DNA of 64,000 nucleotides from Anaerolineales bacterium (GTDB taxonomy: Bacteria; Chloroflexota; Anaerolineae; Anaerolineales; Villigracilaceae). The translations under genes and the position numbers were made by a program. The stretch covers positions 1 to 64,000 of the forward strand of contig JAUXUL010000007.1 in NCBI GenBank assembly GCA_030680795.1, written 5' to 3'. Each line of letters opens with the position of its first letter. Within the stretch, counting starts at the first letter, position 1. Below are positions 58,535 through 64,000 of this stretch, one piece after another. Below the pieces are notes generated by a model. The model was not told the DNA's origin, did not search any database, and was given only the letters and a program-made list of their open reading frames with translations.

Positions 58535-60157
58535 TCAGACCTCGGTGATATCTACAAACTGCAATTCGGGATGTTTCTCTGCATAATACTTTAGAAAGAA
58601 GGGCGTGCTGAAAAGCGCCACCCAGTCATTGCGTGAATCGCGGGCGATGATGGCTTCACTCCGATTTGGCAGGTTTTCAACAGCCTTGTCTGTTCCCTTG
58701 ATCCAGCGCAGAAGCGTGTGCGGTAATCTTTCCAATTCAGTCGGAACGTTATATTCCGCCTTCAGGCGCGCCTGAACCACATCAAACTGCAACTGACCCA
58801 CGACAGCCAATATCGGTTCGCGCTTGAATGCATTCAGGTTGTACAGCGCCTGCACCGCGCCTTCGCTTTCCAGTTGGGAAAGTCCTTTTGCAAATTGTTT
58901 TTGTTTATTCAAATCGGTATTCCGCAACAAGGCAAAGTGTTCAGGATGAAAGCGCGGGATGGAGGCAAAACGGACCGGCGTGCCAGAATACAGCGAATCA
59001 CCAATCGCAAAATCTCCATTATTTGGAATCCCAAGCACATCCCCGGCAAAGGCTTCGTCAACAATCTCGCGCTCGTTTGCAAAAGGTTTATAAGGACGTA
59101 ACAAACGCAGGGTCTTCCCACTTTGGGCATGGATCAAGTCCATGCCGCGCTCGAAGCGGCCGGAGCAAATTCGCAAGAATGCCACGCTATCGCGGTGTTT
59201 GGGATTCATATTGGCTTGAATTTTAAAAATAAAACCCGAAAACTCGGAATTCTCTGGAGCAATTTCTCCCGCATCACTCCAATAAGGCTGGGGGATCGGA
59301 GCATACTTTACAAATGCATCCAGGAATAATCGCACCCCGAAATTTGTGACAGCGCTTCCAAAGAAGACCGGCGTTTGCTTTTCTTTTAACACGCTCTCAT
59401 GGTTAAAAACAACCCCCGCCTCATCCAAAAGATGAATATTTTCCGTCAGTTCCTTATAACGCGTTTCGGACAACAGCTTATTTCCCGCGAGTTCCTGCAA
59501 AGACATACATACTTCAGTCGCCGCACGCTCGTTTCGCTCCGTGCGTTCAAATAAATAAACCTCTTTCGACTCACGGTCATACACCCCTCGAAAAGCAGGG
59601 CCATCCCCTACCGGCCAATTCATCGGAATTGGCTCCATGCCAAGCACTTTCTTGATCTCATCCAATAGATCCAACGGGTCGCGGGCGGGCCGGTCCATTT
59701 TGTTGATAAAAGTAAATATCGGAATCCCGCGTTTACGGCAGACCTCAAACAATTTCAAGGTCTGCGACTCAATCCCTTTGGCCGCATCGATCACCATCAC
59801 AGCGCTGTCCACTGCTGAAAGAGTGCGATAAGTATCCTCGGAAAAATCCTGATGTCCGGGCGTATCCAACAGGTTGATGATGCAATCCTGATATGGGAAT
59901 TGCAGAATTGTGGATGTGATCGAAATGCCGCGTTCGCGCTCCATTTCCATCCAATCCGAAGTGGTGGCGCGTTGATTTTTACGGGCGCGCACATTCCCGG
60001 CCAGTTCAATCGCATTTCCGTATAAGAGCAGTTTTTCGGTTAACGTAGTCTTCCCCGCATCCGGGTGAGAGATAATCGCAAAAGTCCGCCGCGCGGCGAT
60101 TGATTCACTGAAGGGGACATTTAGAACAGGGTTTACAACTGTTATTTCATCTTGCAT
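58535..60157 (-). CDS. prfC: Peptide chain release factor 3
   Basis: This 540-residue GTPase recycles RF1/RF2 after termination. It has RRTFAIISHPDAGKTTLTEK (G1), RGISITSTILQFPY (G2), LLDTPGHQDFSEDTYRTL (G3) and FINKMDRPARDPLDLLDEI (G4). Domains II and III follow with RF3-type GVRLFLDAFVKYAPIP and VGQLQFDVVQARLKAEYN. Length is usual for the family. It is transcribed alone. Confidence 0.95.
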   Translation of the reverse strand: MQDEITVVNPVLNVPFSESIAARRTFAIISHPDAGKTTLTEKLLLYGNAIELAGNVRARKNQRATTSDWMEMERERGISITSTILQFPYQDCIINLLDTPGHQDFSEDTYRTLSAVDSAVMVIDAAKGIESQTLKLFEVCRKRGIPIFTFINKMDRPARDPLDLLDEIKKVLGMEPIPMNWPVGDGPAFRGVYDRESKEVYLFERTERNERAATEVCMSLQELAGNKLLSETRYKELTENIHLLDEAGVVFNHESVLKEKQTPVFFGSAVTNFGVRLFLDAFVKYAPIPQPYWSDAGEIAPENSEFSGFIFKIQANMNPKHRDSVAFLRICSGRFERGMDLIHAQSGKTLRLLRPYKPFANEREIVDEAFAGDVLGIPNNGDFAIGDSLYSGTPVRFASIPRFHPEHFALLRNTDLNKQKQFAKGLSQLESEGAVQALYNLNAFKREPILAVVGQLQFDVVQARLKAEYNVPTELERLPHTLLRWIKGTDKAVENLPNRSEAIIARDSRNDWVALFSTPFFLKYYAEKHPELQFVDITEV

Positions 60158-60220
60158 ATTTTTTCTCCAAAACTTACAAAGGGCGTAGATTTTAGCATAG
60201 ATTCTATTGGATGATAAAAA

Positions 60221-60260
60221 TAATAACGGCTATCTGACAAAAAGCAGATAGCCGTTATTA
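60221..60260 (-). terminator. Intrinsic terminator after katA
   Basis: Perfect 16-base arms taataacggctatctg and cagatagccgttatta enclose an 8-base loop. It lies just after the catalase stop on the minus strand, with A/T-rich flanks. Confidence 0.85.
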
Positions 60261-60275
60261 TCGTAACGTTGAATA

Positions 60276-61781
60276 CTACTGTGCGGTCTTCTCAATCAAC
60301 TCAGCCATTGAGAGTTTCGCCCAAGGGACATATTTTTCCATGTCCAAGCCCAGTTTCTTTGCCACACCGCGCCCATATTCGGGATCGGCTTTGTAGAAAT
60401 GGACAAGCTGGCGGGCAAGAATGCGTTCTGGCACGCCCTGCATGGCATCAGCGAAGTTGCTGAAGAGCTGTTCCTTCTGGCTGGCATTCATCAAGCGGAA
60501 CAGATTCCCGGGTTGGATAAAATCGTCCGCGCCCTCGCGGGGATTGTAGCGGTCGGCGTCACCCGAAATCTTGAGCGGCGGTTCGAGGAATTTTTCATCC
60601 TCTACCGGGCCGCCAAAACTGTTCGGCTCGTAGTTGAGCGCGCCGCCAAAATTATCATCGAAGCGCAGCTTGCCGTCGCGGTGATAGGTATTAACTTCTG
60701 TATGCGGTTTGTTGACCGGCAACGCGGCATAGTTCACGCCGATGCGGTAGCGGTGTGCGTCCGCATAGGACATGATGCGCGCCTGCAACATCTTATCGGG
60801 CGAGAAGCTGATGCCAGATACGATGTTGGAAGGTTCAAAGGCGGCTTGCTCGATTTCCGCAAAGTAATTCTCAGCATTGCGGTTGAGTTCCATGATCCCG
60901 ACTTCGATCAACGGGTACTCGGCATGCGGCCAGACTTTGGTCAGATCAAATGGATTGATGTGATAGGTTTCGGCTTCTTTTTCGGGCATGATCTGCACGC
61001 TGAATTTCCACTTGGGGAAGTCTCCACCCTCTATCGCCTCGAACAGGTCTCGCTGGGAACTTTCGCGGTCCTTACCGACGACAGCCTCGCCCTCGGCGTT
61101 TGTCCAGGTCTTGATGCCCTGCATCACCTTGAAGTGGAACTTGACCCAGAAGCGTTCGTTCTTCGCGTTGATGAAACTGTAGGTGTGGGAGCCATAACCA
61201 TTGACGAAACGAAAACCCTGCGGCAAGCCGCGGTCGCTGAACAGGATCGTCACCTGGTGCAGGCTTTCAGGTGAGAGCGACCAGAAATCCCACATGGCAG
61301 TGGCAGAGCGCATGTTGGTCTTAGGGTCGCGTTTCTGGGTGTGGATGAAATCGCTGAATTTGTAGGCGTCACGGATGAAGAAGACCGGGGTGTTGTTGCC
61401 CACCATATCCCAGTTGCCTTCTTCCGTGTAGAATTTGATTGCGAACCCGCGCACGTCGCGTTCAGCATCCGCTGCGCCGCGTTCCCCAGCCACAGTGGAA
61501 AAACGCAGCAGGCAGGGAGTCTGCTTGCCGACTTTAGAGAAAACAGCGGCTTTGGAGTAACGTGTAATATCGTTCGTAATGGTCAGCGTGCCAAATGCCC
61601 CCGAGCCTTTGGCGTGGACGATGCGTTCCGGCACGCGCTCGCGATTGAAAGTCGCCATCTTTTCGAGTAGTTGATAATCCTGCATCAGCAGGGGTCCGCG
61701 CGCGCCAGCCGTCAGCGAATTCTGGTTATCGCCGATGGGGTTGCCGTGGGCAGTGGTTAGTTGTTTTTTCTTCTTTGCCAT
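60276..61781 (-). CDS. katA: Monofunctional haem catalase
   Basis: This 501-residue small-subunit clade catalase has the catalytic His in [16 protein letters not shown], Asn in [20 protein letters not shown] and the haem-binding Tyr in [24 protein letters not shown] and [11 protein letters not shown] are also typical. It breaks down hydrogen peroxide, notable in a lineage rich in anaerobes. The RBS aaaaaggag is strong. A TATAAT occurs about 53 bases upstream (61834-61839). Confidence 0.96.
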   Translation of the reverse strand: MAKKKKQLTTAHGNPIGDNQNSLTAGARGPLLMQDYQLLEKMATFNRERVPERIVHAKGSGAFGTLTITNDITRYSKAAVFSKVGKQTPCLLRFSTVAGERGAADAERDVRGFAIKFYTEEGNWDMVGNNTPVFFIRDAYKFSDFIHTQKRDPKTNMRSATAMWDFWSLSPESLHQVTILFSDRGLPQGFRFVNGYGSHTYSFINAKNERFWVKFHFKVMQGIKTWTNAEGEAVVGKDRESSQRDLFEAIEGGDFPKWKFSVQIMPEKEAETYHINPFDLTKVWPHAEYPLIEVGIMELNRNAENYFAEIEQAAFEPSNIVSGISFSPDKMLQARIMSYADAHRYRIGVNYAALPVNKPHTEVNTYHRDGKLRFDDNFGGALNYEPNSFGGPVEDEKFLEPPLKISGDADRYNPREGADDFIQPGNLFRLMNASQKEQLFSNFADAMQGVPERILARQLVHFYKADPEYGRGVAKKLGLDMEKYVPWAKLSMAELIEKTAQ

Positions 61782-61889
61782 TTGAATCTCCTTTTTAGAT
61801 TCATAAATCTAGTTGAAATCGCCTTCACTAATAATTATATCCCCTGTCACAATTTATTGACGGTGTATTAAGTCATCATTTTGGGATGT

Positions 61890-62813
61890 TTATTCGACCC
61901 ACTCGCGCGCGCCTGCTAAAAATGATCTACCGGACATGACCTTTTTGCCCGCAGGTTGGACTTCATCCAGAATCAAAACGCCCTCAGCCGATTGAACAGC
62001 GGGTCTCCCCTCGACCGTGAACCTGCTTCCGCTGAGCAAGCCTTTCTCTCCGCTGACAACGGATGCGCACATCACCTTGAGCGGATTCCCCATCCACTCA
62101 AACCACGCGCCCGGCCAGGGATTCATCGCGCGCACGCGCCGCTCCAACTCAAGCGCAGGACGTGTGAAATTCAGCAAGCCATCTTCCTTCTTTAACATCG
62201 GCGCGTAGGTTGCTCCCTCTGTGGGCTGCGGAATCGGGTTCAGTTTGCCGGAGAGATAATCGGGCAGGGTTTCGATCAGAAGATTCGCTCCCAGCGTGGA
62301 TAATGCCTGAAGAACGGAACCAGCCGTATCGTCGCGCCGGATGCGGATGGATTTCTTCGCAAGCATGGGACCGGTATCCAATCCCTCATCCATTTTCATG
62401 ATGGTTACACCGCTCTCTTCATCGCCTGCAAGAATGGCGGCGTTGATGGGCGCCGCGCCGCGCCAACGCGGCAGTAAAGATGCGTGGACGTTGATACATC
62501 CATAACGCGGCAGATCGAGGATATCTTTTTGCAGGATCTGACCGAAAGCCGCCACAACGATGATCTCCGGCTTCCAGGCTTGAAGTTTCTGTATCCCTTC
62601 GGTCCCGCGTAATTTTTCCGGTTGGAGGATGGGGAGGTTCAATTCAAGCGCAAGAGTTTTCACAGGCGGAGATTTCAATTCACGCCCGCGCCCTGAGGCG
62701 CGATCTGGCTGGGTCACGACACCCACGACTTGATAATTTCGCGCAGCGACCAGCGCAGAAAGGCATGGCTGTGCAAAATCGGGCGACCCCATGAAAACAA
62801 CTTTGATGGACAT
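61890..62813 (-). CDS. fmt: Methionyl-tRNA formyltransferase
   Basis: This 307-residue enzyme formylates initiator Met-tRNA. It has IKVVFMGSPDFAQPCLSAL, VTQPDRASGRGRE, the formyl-transfer core INVHASLLPRWRGAAPINAA with the catalytic Asn/His, and MKMDEGLDTGPML with Asp. The C-terminal domain binds tRNA. Length and motifs are standard. No def gene is adjacent, although map occurs at 36059. Confidence 0.94.
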   Translation of the reverse strand: MSIKVVFMGSPDFAQPCLSALVAARNYQVVGVVTQPDRASGRGRELKSPPVKTLALELNLPILQPEKLRGTEGIQKLQAWKPEIIVVAAFGQILQKDILDLPRYGCINVHASLLPRWRGAAPINAAILAGDEESGVTIMKMDEGLDTGPMLAKKSIRIRRDDTAGSVLQALSTLGANLLIETLPDYLSGKLNPIPQPTEGATYAPMLKKEDGLLNFTRPALELERRVRAMNPWPGAWFEWMGNPLKVMCASVVSGEKGLLSGSRFTVEGRPAVQSAEGVLILDEVQPAGKKVMSGRSFLAGAREWVE

Positions 62814-62908
62814 GCGATAATTTTACCGCTTGTTGCATAATTCACTAAACTTTCGTTGGGACATTATGAGTGAATATCATCGTTCCGGTTTGGCGCTCGG
62901 TAGCATAC

Positions 62909-62972
62909 AGTAGGGGCGACCCTTCATCGTTTATCAGGGAGCATGGTTGTGGCTGGGCGGGTCGCCCCTACT
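62909..62972. repeat. Palindromic repeat with agtaggggcgaccc arms
   Basis: Perfect 14-base arms agtaggggcgaccc and gggtcgcccctact enclose 36 bases containing tcatcgtttatcagggag. It lies between fmt and the first DUF4870 gene. The inner tcgtttatc also occurs in the loop of the repeat at 47594-47688. Confidence 0.8.
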
Positions 62973-62989
62973 CAGGGTGAATGGATCGG

Positions 62990-63018
62990 TTGCATGTTAC
63001 TGGGATTGGTTGTAAAAT
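62990..63018 (+). promoter_or_regulatory. Promoter of the first DUF4870 gene
   Basis: TTGCAT and TAAAAT are separated by 17 bases, 37 bases before the ATG. An RBS (cggaggaa) follows. Confidence 0.65.
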
Positions 63019-63055
63019 ACTCCAAATCCAACCACCTTATTCGGAGGAATAAATC

Positions 63056-63367
63056 ATGTCTCAAGAATCGATGAATCCCGAAATCAGCAGTGATGACAAG
63101 CTTTGGGCAATGCTCGGTTATCTCATCCCCCTTATCGCTCTCGTTGTTCTTTTCATGGAAGATAAGAAAAACCGCCCCTATGTCAAGTTCAATGCTGTGC
63201 AGTCTCTCGTAGCCACGGTTGTGTTGTCCATTCTCTCAACGGTAACCTGCGGCTTCGGCGCTGTGCTCTTCCTGATCATGCTTTGGTGGGCCTATCAGGC
63301 TTATCAAGGCCAGGATGTCAAGATCCCGATGATCAGCGATTTCATTCGCAAGCAGGGCTGGGCATAA
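63056..63367 (+). CDS. DUF4870-like small membrane protein
   Basis: This 103-residue protein has DDKLWAMLGYLIPLIALVVL, then KNRPYVKFNAVQSLVATVVL and a third helix, matching the DUF4870/TM pattern with the conserved Y-V-K-F-N-A-x-Q-S. Function is unknown. It has its own promoter and terminator and is followed by a second member of the family, a probable duplication. Confidence 0.82.
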   Translation: MSQESMNPEISSDDKLWAMLGYLIPLIALVVLFMEDKKNRPYVKFNAVQSLVATVVLSILSTVTCGFGAVLFLIMLWWAYQAYQGQDVKIPMISDFIRKQGWA

Positions 63368-63381
63368 CTTTTCCCGCTCAC

Positions 63382-63415
63382 AAAAAAGACTCGCGGCGAA
63401 CCGCGAGTCTTTTTT
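63382..63415 (+). terminator. Intrinsic terminator between the DUF4870 genes
   Basis: Perfect arms aaaaaagactcgcgg and ccgcgagtctttttt around cgaa, continuing into gttt. Confidence 0.9.
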
Positions 63416-63459
63416 GTTTATTATGATAGACTCGCCTCATTCCACAAAAGGAGCATCTG

Positions 63460-63894
63460 ATGAACGAACAAATGCCACAAAATCCAGCCATGTCCCTCAC
63501 TCCTGAAGAAGAACGACAATGGGCGATGGTCGCTCATTTGGGCGTGCTGGTGAATTTAGTCTCAGGTTTTTTGGGGCCGGCCGTGCCTTTGGGAATTTAT
63601 ATGATCTACAAAGACCGCTCGCGCTATGTTGCTTATCAATCCTTGCAAGCCTTGATCTTCCAACTGATCTGGTGGGTCGGCGGCGGCATCCTGGCGGGAA
63701 TTGCATGGGCGATCACCGGCGTATTGAGCGCGGTGTTCGTTGGCTTGTTATGCATTCCCTTTGCCTGCATTATCAGCGCCATGCCCTTGGCGGCCTTGGG
63801 CTTTGGAATTTATGGCGGCATTCAAACCAGCCAGGGACAGGATTTCAAATACTGGCTGGTCGGTGATTGGGTACGAAGCACGTTAACTGGCTAA
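63460..63894 (+). CDS. DUF4870 membrane protein
   Basis: This 144-residue protein has the DUF4870 core EERQWAMVAHLGVLVNLVSG, DRSRYVAYQSLQALIFQLIW and the C-terminal GQDFKYWLVGDWVR. Three to four helices are predicted by eye. The RBS aaaggag precedes the ATG. It parallels the shorter gene upstream but is diverged. Function is unknown. Confidence 0.85.
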   Translation: MNEQMPQNPAMSLTPEEERQWAMVAHLGVLVNLVSGFLGPAVPLGIYMIYKDRSRYVAYQSLQALIFQLIWWVGGGILAGIAWAITGVLSAVFVGLLCIPFACIISAMPLAALGFGIYGGIQTSQGQDFKYWLVGDWVRSTLTG

Positions 63895-64000
63895 CTTCCC
63901 CACCGAAATCAGCGAAGTAGAACGCACCTTCCGCCTTGACCGTATTATTGAGGTGGCTATGGAAGTTCAAAAGGAATAAAAGAAAAACAGGGCAAGCCGT
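63887..64000 (+). pseudogene. Possible diadenylate-cyclase-like coding fragment, frameshifted, cut by window edge
   Basis: One frame reads ANFPTEISEVERTFRLDRII then EVAMEVQKE and a stop at 63977-63979. In the -1 frame it continues GIKEKQGKP to the end. Joined, VQKGIKEKQGKP resembles the start of DisA-type DAC domains (RIIEVAxEIxxEGxxGKPVG). No start codon is visible before a stop at 63884. It is either a decayed gene, a sequencing error in the aaaa run, or misread. Confidence in the family is low. Confidence 0.35.

Noticed and set aside
60399-61274. 291-codon open frame opposite katA
   Set aside because: It is antisense to conserved catalase sequence and has no recognisable domain. GC-rich codons make antisense frames long here.

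Overview
The window looks like a chromosomal contig from a Chloroflexota bacterium, most likely class Anaerolineae. The evidence is indirect: a DUF6754/GlmL-like membrane operon typical of that phylum, Thr/Ala/Pro-rich surface proteins with an LPNTG tail, an R3H-AAA ATPase, paired DUF4870 proteins, and many small palindromic repeats scattered between and inside genes. No rRNA, CRISPR array, transposase or prophage structural gene was seen. One tRNA (Leu, anticodon CAA) is present.

Layout. (1) 29-1702 encodes the ribosome factor EttA. (2) 1813-6301 is an AT-rich, tightly overlapping four-gene operon on the minus strand: DNA methyltransferase, Cas4/RecB-like nuclease with a probable 4Fe-4S cluster, an unrecognised protein, and a P-loop ATPase. 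It looks like a restriction or defence system and I cannot match it to a named type. (3) 6302-7950 is repeat-rich and holds a DUF559 endonuclease gene broken by small palindromic insertions. (4) 7953-10051 has a DUF433/DUF5615 toxin-antitoxin pair, DUF2283, AMP nucleosidase and a dead antitoxin/toxin pair. (5) 10100-11851 has panC, a small conserved protein and ssb. (6) 12370-15830 is a second AT-rich accessory block: sce7726 nuclease facing a DUF6932 nucleotidyltransferase / XRE-ImmA / beta-protein operon with a perfect palindromic operator. (7) 16210-20924 has pepF, ychF, tRNA-Leu, a 34-residue membrane peptide and glgC.

(8) 21281-29279 is one long plus-strand operon of membrane proteins, a zinc-ribbon protein, a GlmL-like ASKHA ATPase and an LPNTG-tailed surface protein. 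(9) 29343-43378 is mostly housekeeping: phosphohexomutase, DUF389-like/SH3 protein, R3H ATPase, thymidylate kinase, MNT/HEPN toxin-antitoxin, ClbS-like protein, Map, LOG-type hydrolase, DnaJ-like chaperone, HtrA lipoprotein, epoxide-hydrolase-like enzyme, DMT transporter, DUF92 protein and aldo-keto reductase. (10) 43860-49300 is a minus-strand aspartate-to-methionine cluster (lysC, asd, metY, metA). It has a SAM-I riboswitch before metY and a Thr-codon leader peptide plus terminator before lysC. MetA carries Glu111, which predicts acetyl-CoA use and fits the O-acetylhomoserine enzyme MetY. (11) 49369-63894 has a TGS-type nucleoside kinase, panE, a histidine phosphatase, a glycosyltransferase, glpD, glpK, acr3, prfC, katA, fmt and two DUF4870 genes.

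The most unusual theme is that small palindromic elements related to the intergenic repeats also occur inside reading frames. glpK carries two, the larger adding about 30 residues. panE, glpD, the R3H ATPase and the zinc-ribbon gene carry others. This resembles the Rickettsia palindromic elements. The best candidate for an undescribed system is the four-gene operon at 1813-6301. All names rest on reading translated sequence by eye, without database searches.
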